This document shows positions 56,971 through 64,000 of a DNA stretch of 64,000 nt, piece after piece. Both the position numbers and the translations under genes were made by a program. The first letter of the stretch is position 1, and each line of letters begins with the position of its first letter. The stretch lies in assembly GCA_041918675.1 (NCBI GenBank), contig JAYRVF010000007.1, positions 124,001-188,000 of the forward strand, read 5' to 3'. The notes under the pieces are model-generated. The model was not told the origin of the DNA. It saw nothing but the letters and a program-made list of their open reading frames with translations, and did not search any database. Source of the stretch: SCUB01 sp041918675. GTDB taxonomy: Bacteria; Pseudomonadota; Alphaproteobacteria; Rhizobiales; Xanthobacteraceae.

Positions 56971-57885
56971 ATGATTCTCAAGCAATTGCGGATTTTTCTC
57001 GCCGTGGTCGAGGCGGGCACCGTGCGGCAGGCGGCCGGCCGCCTGCATCTGTCGCAATCCTCCGTCACCAAATGCATCCAGCAGCTCGAACAGGAATTGC
57101 GCGCGGAACTGTTCGCGCGCAGCGCCCAGGGCGTGGCGCTGACCGACGCCGGCCGGCTTCTGGTCGCCCGCGCCAAGGCGATCGAGGCCGAGCTTCGCCA
57201 TGCCCGCAACGAGCTCGACGCCTTCACCAACGCCGAGGCCGGCGACATCCGCGTGTGCGCCTCGCCGGCGGTGGCGATGGGTCTTCTGCCGCGCGCCATC
57301 GCCAGCTTCAAGAAAAGGCGGCGCGGCGTGCGCTTCCAGATTCAGGAAGGCATCTATCCGCACCTGCTCGCCCCGCTGCGCACCGGCGAAATCGATCTCG
57401 CTCTCGCGCTGGTGCCGGAGATGCCGCCGGACGATGATCTCAGGGCGACGATCCTGTTGCGCGACTCCGTCATCCCGGCGGTGCGCGCCGACCATCCGCT
57501 GCGCCGGCGCGCCCAGGTCTCGCTCGCCGATCTGCGTGATCTCGAATGGGTGGTCTACCGCTCAAGCCGCACCGGGCGCGACATTTTCGACCGCTGCTTC
57601 GTCCTCAACGGCCTGCCGCCGCCCGAGCGCGTCATCGAATGCGCCTCGTTCGCCTGCACGCTGGCGCTGATCGAGCTCGGCGATTGCGCCGCGCTGCTGC
57701 CCTCGCAGATCTTCGCCCAGCCGACCTACCGCGCCGGCGTCTCGCCCTTGTTCATGGAAACGCCGATGCCGCGCTGGGACGTCGCCGTCATCCGCCGAGC
57801 CGGATTCGAACTGTCGCCGGTGGGCATCGCCTTCGTCGACGAGCTTCACCGCGTCGCCGGTGAAATCCAGACTTCGGCGAACTGA
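56971..57885 (+). CDS. LysR-family regulator
   Basis: The 304-residue activator has the LysR helix-turn-helix (MILKQLRIFLAVVEAGTVRQAAGRLHLSQSSVTKCIQQLEQELRAELFARSAQGVALTDAG) and a periplasmic-binding-protein-like effector domain (RVCASPAVAMGLLPRAIASFKKRRRGVRFQIQEG). The start at 56971 is decided by the family N-terminus and an upstream GGAGG. It follows marR by 34 bases on the same strand and precedes the molybdopterin oxidoreductase by about 135 bases, which it may control. The effector is unknown. Confidence 0.92.
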   Translation: MILKQLRIFLAVVEAGTVRQAAGRLHLSQSSVTKCIQQLEQELRAELFARSAQGVALTDAGRLLVARAKAIEAELRHARNELDAFTNAEAGDIRVCASPAVAMGLLPRAIASFKKRRRGVRFQIQEGIYPHLLAPLRTGEIDLALALVPEMPPDDDLRATILLRDSVIPAVRADHPLRRRAQVSLADLRDLEWVVYRSSRTGRDIFDRCFVLNGLPPPERVIECASFACTLALIELGDCAALLPSQIFAQPTYRAGVSPLFMETPMPRWDVAVIRRAGFELSPVGIAFVDELHRVAGEIQTSAN

Positions 57886-58021
57886 CCGGCGCGCCCGGCG
57901 ATCACCGGACACGATCGCTAAACGCGAACTCTGCATCGCCGGCCGGCCGGGGCGCCCGCTATCGTCGCGGCGGCGTTCGCGGGACGCCAGTGGGCAATTT
58001 CAAGCCGCCGGGGGGTTCGGC

Positions 58022-60205
58022 ATGACCAATCTCGACCTTGCGACCGCGGGGACGACCGAGGCATCCGGCGGGGCGACGACGGTCCTGAAAAGCGTTTGCC
58101 GCAGTTGCCATGGCGGATGCGGCGTGCTCCTGCACGTGCGCGACGGACGCCTCGTCAAGATCGAGGGCGACCGCGAAGGGCCGCTGAACCACGGCCGCCT
58201 CTGTCCGATCGGCACGGTGACGCTCGACATCGTCTATAACCCCAAGCGGCAGCACCATCCGATGCGCCGCATCGGGCCGCGCGGCTCGGGCCAGTGGGCG
58301 AGGATCACCTGGGACGAGGCGCTCGACGAGATCGCCGCGCGTCTCGATGCCATCCGCAAGGAGTTCGGCCCCGAGGCGATCGCGCTCGGCACCGGCACCG
58401 GCCGCCACCACATCCGCTGGGTCTCGCGCTTCGGCAACGCGCTCGGTACGCCGAACTGGTGCGAGCCCGGCTTCGCCCAATGCTTCCACCCGCGCGTCAA
58501 CACCTGCCTCCTGACCTTCGGCGATTTCCCTGTCTCCGACTTCACCAGCGGCACGCCGCCCGCCTGCATGCTGTTCTGGGGCCACAACCCGCTCAACTCC
58601 GGACCCGACGGCGAGACGCGCTTCAACGTGCGCGAGGCGCTCGACACCAATCCGAAGATCATCGTGGTCGATCCGCGTGAGACCGACCTCGCCAAGCGCG
58701 CCGAGGTTTGGCTGCAGCTACGCCCGGGCACCGACGACGCGCTGGCGCTCGCCATGCTCAACGTCATCATCGGCGAGGAGCTCCACGACGCGCCCTTCGT
58801 CGCGCGATGGACGCATGGCTTCGATCAATTGCGCGATCATGTCCGCCCGTTCACGCCGGAATGGGCCGAGCCGATCACCTGGGTGCCGGCGGAGAAAATC
58901 CGCGCGGCGGCGCGCCTGTTCGCGCGCACGCGCCCGGCGATGCTCGATTGGGGCTGTGCCATCGAGCACACGCCGAAATGCGTGCAAACCATCCGCGCCA
59001 TTTCGATGATCCCCGCGCTCACCGGCAATATCGACATCCCCGGCGCGTGGGTATTCGGCATGAAGGGCACCGGGCGATTCCCCAGCCTGATCGAAAATCT
59101 CACGCCGGAGCAGAACGCCAAGCGCCTCGGCGCCGACCGCTTCAAGCTGCTCGGCGGCGAAGGCGCCGATCTGCCGGCCGCGCACATCCCGACGCTGCTG
59201 CAGGCGATGCGCGAGGGCAAGCCCTATCCGGTCAAGGCGTTCCTCGTCTTCGGCAACAATACGCTGACGACCTACGCCAACACCAAGCTCGTCCACGAGT
59301 CGCTGATGAAGCTCGACTTCATGGTGTGCGCCGATCTGTTCATGACGCCGACCGCGGAGCTCGCCGACATCTTCCTGCCGGCGGCGCTGTGGCCAGAGCT
59401 CGACCAGCTTGCCGGCCTGCCGACCGTCGCTGGCAATGTCGTGCTCGCCAATCAGCGCGCGGTGCGCGTCGGCGAGTGCCGGCCGGACGAGGAGATCTTC
59501 GTCGATCTGGCGCGGCGGATGAAGCTGCCGGTCGGCACCGAATCGGTCGAGGAGGTGCTCGACGGCATGCTGGCGCGCGGCGGCATCGGCATGACCTTCG
59601 CGGAGTTCAAGAAAAAGGGCTCGGTGGTCGTTCCCTTCAAATTCCGCAAATACGAGGACGGCGGCTTCAAGACGCCGACCGGCAAGATCGAACTCTATTC
59701 GACGCGCTTCGAAGCGATGGGCTATGCGCCGCTGCCCACCTACGTGGAAGCGCCGGAGACCCCACTCAGCCGCCCGGACGTCGCCAAGGACTATCCGCTT
59801 GTGCTGACCACCGGCGCCCGCATCCCGAACTTCTTCAATTCGGAGCACCGGCAGGTCGAAAAGCTGCGCAAGGCCTATCGCGACCCGCAGGCCGACATTC
59901 ACCCCGAGACCGCCGCGCGCCACGGCATCAAGAAAGGCGACTGGATGTGGATCGAGACGCGGCGCGGCCGCACCAGGCAGCGCGCCCGCGTCACCACCGA
60001 GATCGATCCGCGGGTGATCGCGGCTCAACACGGCTGGTGGTTCCCGGAAGACCCGGCGCCCGATTACGGCGTGTGGAAATCGAACGTCAACGTGCTCACC
60101 GACAATACGCCGCCTTACGATCCGCAGATGGGCACGTATCAATTGCGCGCGCTGTTGTGCCGGGTGGCCAAGGCCGATCCGCTCGAACCGATCCCGACGC
60201 CTTGA
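58022..60205 (+). CDS. Molybdopterin oxidoreductase, DMSO-reductase family
   Basis: The 727-residue enzyme has an N-terminal 4Fe-4S motif with cysteines 26, 29, 33 and 61. It has the bis-molybdopterin domains (WARITWDEALDEIAARLDAIRKEFGPEAIAL; MLFWGHNPLNSGPDGETRFNVREAL; IIVVDPRETDLAKRAEVWLQLRPGTDDALALAML) and a C-terminal dinucleotide-binding domain (LVLTTGARIPNFFNSEHRQVEKLRK...). There is no twin-arginine signal, so it is cytosolic. The length is close to acetylene hydratase and small formate-dehydrogenase-like proteins; no electron-transfer subunit lies beside it. A cysteine in AQCFHPRVN may be the Mo ligand. The reaction is unknown; formate oxidation after the methyl branch is one possibility. 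Confidence 0.85.
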   Translation: MTNLDLATAGTTEASGGATTVLKSVCRSCHGGCGVLLHVRDGRLVKIEGDREGPLNHGRLCPIGTVTLDIVYNPKRQHHPMRRIGPRGSGQWARITWDEALDEIAARLDAIRKEFGPEAIALGTGTGRHHIRWVSRFGNALGTPNWCEPGFAQCFHPRVNTCLLTFGDFPVSDFTSGTPPACMLFWGHNPLNSGPDGETRFNVREALDTNPKIIVVDPRETDLAKRAEVWLQLRPGTDDALALAMLNVIIGEELHDAPFVARWTHGFDQLRDHVRPFTPEWAEPITWVPAEKIRAAARLFARTRPAMLDWGCAIEHTPKCVQTIRAISMIPALTGNIDIPGAWVFGMKGTGRFPSLIENLTPEQNAKRLGADRFKLLGGEGADLPAAHIPTLLQAMREGKPYPVKAFLVFGNNTLTTYANTKLVHESLMKLDFMVCADLFMTPTAELADIFLPAALWPELDQLAGLPTVAGNVVLANQRAVRVGECRPDEEIFVDLARRMKLPVGTESVEEVLDGMLARGGIGMTFAEFKKKGSVVVPFKFRKYEDGGFKTPTGKIELYSTRFEAMGYAPLPTYVEAPETPLSRPDVAKDYPLVLTTGARIPNFFNSEHRQVEKLRKAYRDPQADIHPETAARHGIKKGDWMWIETRRGRTRQRARVTTEIDPRVIAAQHGWWFPEDPAPDYGVWKSNVNVLTDNTPPYDPQMGTYQLRALLCRVAKADPLEPIPTP

Positions 60206-60256
60206 GGCGTCCGGCCCGGTGACGCGACGCGCGCGCGACCGCGAAGGAACGCGCGC

Positions 60257-61363
60257 TCAGGTGGCCGGCGGCGTCTCCCGGGCGGCGATGCGCGCCTGCT
60301 CGCCGGCTTGCATGGCGCCGGCCTGCGTGCCGGCCTGATCGCTCGCCTGCTTGCGCAACAGGTCCTTGGCGAGATCGCCGAGCGTCGGTCGCGGCAGGCC
60401 GATGAACGGCAGCGGTCGCGTCACATCGATCGCGGCAAGACCAAGCCGCGCGGTCAGAAGCCCGTTGAGAATTCCCTCGCCGAGGCGGGTGGAGAGCTTG
60501 GCCGCGACGCCGTGGCCGAGCACCTGCTGCACCAGGCTGTCGCTTGCCGCCATGCCGCCGGTGACCGCGATATGGGCGATGATCAGGCGCATCAGCCGGA
60601 TCATGCCGAGCGCGCCGGGACGGCCGCCGTAAAGCTGCGCCAATTGCCGCGTGAGGCGCACGGCGGCGGCGAGCACGAACAGCATGTCGATCGCCGCCCG
60701 CGGGCTGACCGCCGTGACGACCGAGACGCTTTGCGCCGCGTTGGAAACGAGCCGCCGCGCGCGTGCGTCGAGCGGCGTCAGCAATTCGCGCTCGGCGAGC
60801 CTGATCTGGTCGGCGCCGTCGATGATGTCGTTGGCGTGCGTCGCCACCACGGCGCGCGCCTGGGCGAGCGTCGGATTGTGCCGGGTGAAGCGCACCAGAT
60901 CGGTGACGAGCGCGCGGCCTTCGGCGCGATCGTCGGAGACGAGCACGTCGGCAGCGCGCGCGTGCAGCTTCTCGATCGCGCCAAGGCGGGCGAGCGCGAT
61001 CGCCTCGCGGATGGTGATCGCCACCAGCGCGACGACGCCGATCAGCGCGAGGCCGAGGCCGAGCACGCCGATAAGGTCGCTGCGCGCGAACAGATCGTCG
61101 ATCAGCCGGACGACGGAAAGGCCGATGCCGAGCACGACGAGGCCCCCGGCCGACAGCCAGAACCAGCGGCCCCAGCGCGGTCCGCGTCGCGGCGGCGTCG
61201 GCGCCTCGGCCGGCGCCGGCAGCGTCAACGCGTCGGGTTCGGGCATGACGCGCACGGTGGCGTGGCCGCGCCTCGCCTTATCGGTCTCGCCGTCGGCGAC
61301 GAAGACATGAGGGTCGTCGAGCCGGAACGCCGCCGGCTTGCGGTGCGTGGTGTGGTCGGTCAT
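60257..61363 (-). CDS. YcjF-like DUF697/TIGR01620 membrane protein
   Basis: The 368-residue protein has a disordered N-terminus, two adjacent membrane helices (WFWLSAGGLVVLGIGLSVVRLI and LIGVLGLGLALIGVVALVAI), and the DUF697 helical domain (SVSVVTAVSPRAAIDMLFVLAAAVRLTRQLAQLYGGRPGALGMIRLMRLIIAHIAVTGGMAASDSLVQQVLGHG). It overlaps the YcjX-like gene by 4 bases, the standard pairing. In enteric bacteria the pair belongs to the phage-shock neighbourhood; the molecular role is unclear. Confidence 0.88.
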   Translation of the reverse strand: MTDHTTHRKPAAFRLDDPHVFVADGETDKARRGHATVRVMPEPDALTLPAPAEAPTPPRRGPRWGRWFWLSAGGLVVLGIGLSVVRLIDDLFARSDLIGVLGLGLALIGVVALVAITIREAIALARLGAIEKLHARAADVLVSDDRAEGRALVTDLVRFTRHNPTLAQARAVVATHANDIIDGADQIRLAERELLTPLDARARRLVSNAAQSVSVVTAVSPRAAIDMLFVLAAAVRLTRQLAQLYGGRPGALGMIRLMRLIIAHIAVTGGMAASDSLVQQVLGHGVAAKLSTRLGEGILNGLLTARLGLAAIDVTRPLPFIGLPRPTLGDLAKDLLRKQASDQAGTQAGAMQAGEQARIAARETPPAT

Positions 61364-62829
61364 TGCAGCCGGTCTCCGAGCAGGAACTCAAGCGCGCGAT
61401 CGAGACGAATATGCGGCAGGCCGGCGTCGCCGGCCGCGTCGGCGGCGAGCGATGGCGGGCGGAACCGCAGAAAGCGGTAGTCGGCCTCCTCCGCGCTCGC
61501 CGCGATCAGGCCGCGAAAGGCCTGTCCGTCCTCGAACAGGCTCTCGGCGCGTTCGGGCAAATCGCCGGGAAAGGTCGCGACCTCGGTCTCGCCGTCGAAG
61601 GTCTGCCCGCCCGCGGTTTCGCCGGCGGCCGGCGTGCCGAGGATCGAGGGGAGCACCTCGCGGCCACGGGTCACGCTCGCCTCGCGCGTCGCGCGCACCG
61701 CCGCGAGCGCGATCACGTCGACCTTGGCGCCGGCGAAGCGCGCCCGTTCCGACGCGCGCGCGACCATTTTCTTCAGGATCGCCTCCAGCCGGTCGTGGCT
61801 GGTGTGGTGCAAATGGTCGGCCTTGGTCGCCGCGAACAGGATGCGATCGATGCGCGGGCGGAACAGCGCGGAGACGAGCGTGCGCCGTCCGGCGCGGAAG
61901 CAGTCGAGGATGGCGGCGAGCGCGGCCTCGAGGTCGCGCAACGCCTCCGGGCCGGCGTTGAAGGCGGCGAGCGCGTCGACCAGGACGATCTGCCGGTCGA
62001 GCCGGGCGAAATGATCGCGGAAGAACGGACGCACGACCGCCTCGCGATAGGAATCGTAGCGCCGGCGCATCATCGCCCAGAGCGAGCCGGCCGGCATGGT
62101 CGCGCCTTCCGACAGTTCCAGCGGCGCGAAGGTCAAGGCCGGCGTGCCGGCGAGCGCGCCGGGCAACAGGAAGCGGCCGGGCGGCAATAGGCTCATGGCG
62201 AAGCGCTCGTCGCGGCAGGCGCGCAGATACGCGGTGAAGAGCCGCGCGGCGGCGAGCGCGTCCTGCTCGTCGGCCGCGCTTTCGGCCGAGAGCGTCGCCA
62301 GATGGGCGTGCCATTCGCCCGCGAGCGCGGCGCGCGGTGTCTGGCGCGACAGCTTCAGGCTTTCGGCCGACCATTCCTCGTAGGATTTCTCAAGCAAGGG
62401 CAGGTCAAGCAGCCATTCGCCGGGATAGTCGACGATGTCGAGGGTGAGCGTGCGCGTCGCGGCCGCCGTGGTCTGATAGTCGATGACGAGGCGAAGCTCG
62501 CTGATGTCGGTCGTCGATTTCGGCCAGAGCCGCGCGCGCGTGAGCGCGCCGAGGTGGCCCTCGTAATCGAACCGCGCGACCGCGTCGTCGGGCTGCGGCT
62601 CGAGCCGGGCGCCGGCGATGCGTCCGGTCGCCAGCGCCTCGAAGACCGGGAACCGCCCGCCGCGCAGAAGCCCATGCACCAGCGCGGTGATGAACACCGT
62701 CTTGCCCGCCTGCGACAGGCCGGTGACGCCGAGCCGCACCGTCGGATGGGCAAGGTGCTGGCCAAATTCGATCAGCGACCGCGCGGTCAGCCGCGCGGTC
62801 TCGACAATGTCGGTCAGTCGTGTGGCCAT
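61360..62829 (-). CDS. YcjX-like P-loop stress protein (DUF463)
   Basis: The 489-residue protein is a cytosolic GTPase-like P-loop protein with Walker A GLSQAGKTVFITALVHGLL near residue 36. It also has the family segments LTLDIVDYPGEWLLDLPLLEKSYEEWSAESL, FARLDRQIVLVDALAAFNAGPEALRDLE and RIDRILFAATKADHLHHTSHDRL, whose TKAD resembles the GTPase NKxD. Size is typical. It forms a two-gene operon with the DUF697 protein. Confidence 0.92.
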   Translation of the reverse strand: MATRLTDIVETARLTARSLIEFGQHLAHPTVRLGVTGLSQAGKTVFITALVHGLLRGGRFPVFEALATGRIAGARLEPQPDDAVARFDYEGHLGALTRARLWPKSTTDISELRLVIDYQTTAAATRTLTLDIVDYPGEWLLDLPLLEKSYEEWSAESLKLSRQTPRAALAGEWHAHLATLSAESAADEQDALAAARLFTAYLRACRDERFAMSLLPPGRFLLPGALAGTPALTFAPLELSEGATMPAGSLWAMMRRRYDSYREAVVRPFFRDHFARLDRQIVLVDALAAFNAGPEALRDLEAALAAILDCFRAGRRTLVSALFRPRIDRILFAATKADHLHHTSHDRLEAILKKMVARASERARFAGAKVDVIALAAVRATREASVTRGREVLPSILGTPAAGETAGGQTFDGETEVATFPGDLPERAESLFEDGQAFRGLIAASAEEADYRFLRFRPPSLAADAAGDAGLPHIRLDRALEFLLGDRLQ

Positions 62830-62962
62830 GGGTTACGCCCGTGGGTCCAGCCTCTTCGCCTCAGCGAAGATGGGGGCGCGAACGGCGCCGCGCCAGAGCG
62901 CTTGCGGCGCGCCGGCGCGCGTTCCCGGTGGAATAGCTATCGATTTCGGCGCTGGGCGCGCG

Positions 62963-64000
62963 CTAATGGCCCGAGCGAAGGCGGGCGAGAAGCTCCGCCG
63001 TCGGCCAGGAATCGGCCGGCAGGCCGTATTTGACCTGCATCGTCTTGACCGCGATCCGGCTCTGCTGGCCGAGAATGCCGTCGATCTTGCCGACATTGAA
63101 TCCCATGCGCGCGAGCAATTGCTGCATCTCCTTCAACTCGTTGAACCCGAGTTGCGCGATCGGGGCGGCGGGGCGCTTGAGCGCCGGCGCGCCGGCGATG
63201 CGGTTGGCGAGATAAGCGGCGGTGGTGGCGTAGATCAGCGAATTGTTCCACGTCGTGTAGATCTTGAAATTGTTGAAGGCGAGGAACGCCGGCCCGTGGC
63301 GGCCCATCGGCAGCAGCAGCGAGGCGGGCAGGCCGTCATTCGGCAGCGCGCGGCCGCCGGGGAGCGTCACGCCCCATTTGGCCCATTGCGCGCGCGGATG
63401 CTGGACGGTGAGGTCGGCCTGGTCCCACGGCAGATTGGCCGGAACCGAGACTTCCTGCAGCCAAGGCTCGCCGCGCCGCCAGCCGAGGCTTGCGATGTAG
63501 TTGGCGGTGGACATGATCACGTCGGACGGCGAGCGCAGAAGGTCGCGCCGTCCATCGCCGTCGCCGTCGACGGCGAATTTCTCATAGAGCGTGGCCAGGA
63601 ACTGCGTCTGGCCGAGTTCGCCGGCCCAGGAACCGATCATTTCCGACGGGGCGAGGTCGCCGCGCTCGACGACCTTCAGCGCCGAGGTCAGTTCCTCGCG
63701 GAACATCGCCGCGCGGCGGCAGTCATAGGCGAGGGTGACGAGCGAGGTCAGCGTCGGCAGCTTGCCCATATTGGCGCCGAAATCGCTTTCGAGCCCCCAG
63801 AAGGCCGCGATCACCGCGCCCGGCACGCCATATTGCTGCTCGGCGCGGGCGAACGCGTTGGCATGGGCCTTCAGCTTGGCCTGCCCCTGCTGCATGCGAT
63901 AGGCGGCCGCCATGCGGTCGGAAAATTCGATGAACGCCTGGCCGAACACGCGCTGGCCGCGGTCGCGGTTGACGATGCCCTGGTCGTAGACGAGGTAGGG
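62963..64000 (-). CDS. Lytic murein transglycosylase (MltB-like), 5' end cut by window
   Basis: The visible 345 residues are a periplasmic peptidoglycan lytic enzyme of the MltB type (GH103). The catalytic glutamate lies in AFWGLESDFGANMGKLPTLTSLVTLAYDCRR, followed by AGELGQTQFLATLYEKFAVDGDGDGRRDL, STANYIASLGWRRGEPWLQEV and a C-terminal peptidoglycan-binding domain (LKEMQQLLARMGFNVGKIDGILGQQSRIAVKTMQVKYGLPADSWPTAELLARL). The frame remains open to the end of the window (residues YLVYDQGIVNRDRGQRV), so the signal peptide is outside. Confidence 0.93.
   Translation of the reverse strand, partial: PYLVYDQGIVNRDRGQRVFGQAFIEFSDRMAAAYRMQQGQAKLKAHANAFARAEQQYGVPGAVIAAFWGLESDFGANMGKLPTLTSLVTLAYDCRRAAMFREELTSALKVVERGDLAPSEMIGSWAGELGQTQFLATLYEKFAVDGDGDGRRDLLRSPSDVIMSTANYIASLGWRRGEPWLQEVSVPANLPWDQADLTVQHPRAQWAKWGVTLPGGRALPNDGLPASLLLPMGRHGPAFLAFNNFKIYTTWNNSLIYATTAAYLANRIAGAPALKRPAAPIAQLGFNELKEMQQLLARMGFNVGKIDGILGQQSRIAVKTMQVKYGLPADSWPTAELLARLRSGH

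Overview
The window is GC-rich chromosomal DNA from an alphaproteobacterium, most likely order Hyphomicrobiales (Rhizobiales), Bradyrhizobium/Rhodopseudomonas-like or Beijerinckiaceae-like. The evidence is a CtrA-SciP cell-cycle circuit with clustered GANTC sites, a flagellar operon in the Caulobacter order fliF-fliG-fliH-fliN-flbD, and several small proteins that I recognise as typical of Rhizobiales. No phage, transposase, integrase or CRISPR array is visible. The first and last genes (cheR, a lytic transglycosylase) are cut by the window edges.

Region 1 (1-10.4 kb): cheR, a small exported protein, a GnT-I-like glycosyltransferase, chromate transporter chrA, the master regulator ctrA divergent from fliI-fliJ, an ECF sigma/anti-sigma pair, a minisatellite-like repeat and a small membrane protein. 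Region 2 (10.6-13.1 kb): ubiT-ubiU-ubiV, the oxygen-independent ubiquinone hydroxylation module, which implies respiration or phototrophy at low oxygen. Region 3 (13.2-28.5 kb): flhA, a DsbA-like protein, an unusual membrane-domain/phytoene-desaturase-like fusion, a DUF2336 protein, the fliF operon, sciP, flgD and fliK. Several upstream regions carry CtrA-like TTAA-N7-TTAA boxes, and two of them share a precisely spaced palindrome that may be an FlbD operator.

Region 4 (28.6-39.3 kb): mnmA, a small methyltransferase, tRNA-Met with a clear promoter, three small membrane proteins, a sodium:solute symporter with its DUF4212 partner, an exonuclease-CBS-nucleotidyltransferase fusion and class I fumarase. 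Region 5 (39.5-46.75 kb): a TetR-controlled catabolic operon with a CoA ligase, a three-subunit xanthine-dehydrogenase-family molybdenum hydroxylase resembling 4-hydroxybenzoyl-CoA reductase, an acyl-CoA dehydrogenase with an altered active site, and the TetR gene.

Region 6 (46.76-60.2 kb) is the most interesting part. A minus-strand operon encodes an apparently complete corrinoid-dependent methyl-transfer and C1-oxidation route: a MetV-MetF fusion, a corrinoid protein, a UroD-family methyltransferase, a MetH-activation-like protein, an ASKHA/ferredoxin corrinoid activator, a pterin methyltransferase and FolD. It starts from a near-consensus sigma-70 promoter flanked by two identical palindromic operators. 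Divergently lie an imidazolonepropionase-like amidohydrolase, MarR and LysR regulators and a molybdopterin oxidoreductase. The likely role is cleavage of a methylated (possibly methoxy-aromatic) compound with oxidation of the methyl group through tetrahydrofolate; the substrate cannot be read from sequence. Region 7 (60.2-64 kb): YcjF- and YcjX-like stress proteins and a truncated lytic transglycosylase.
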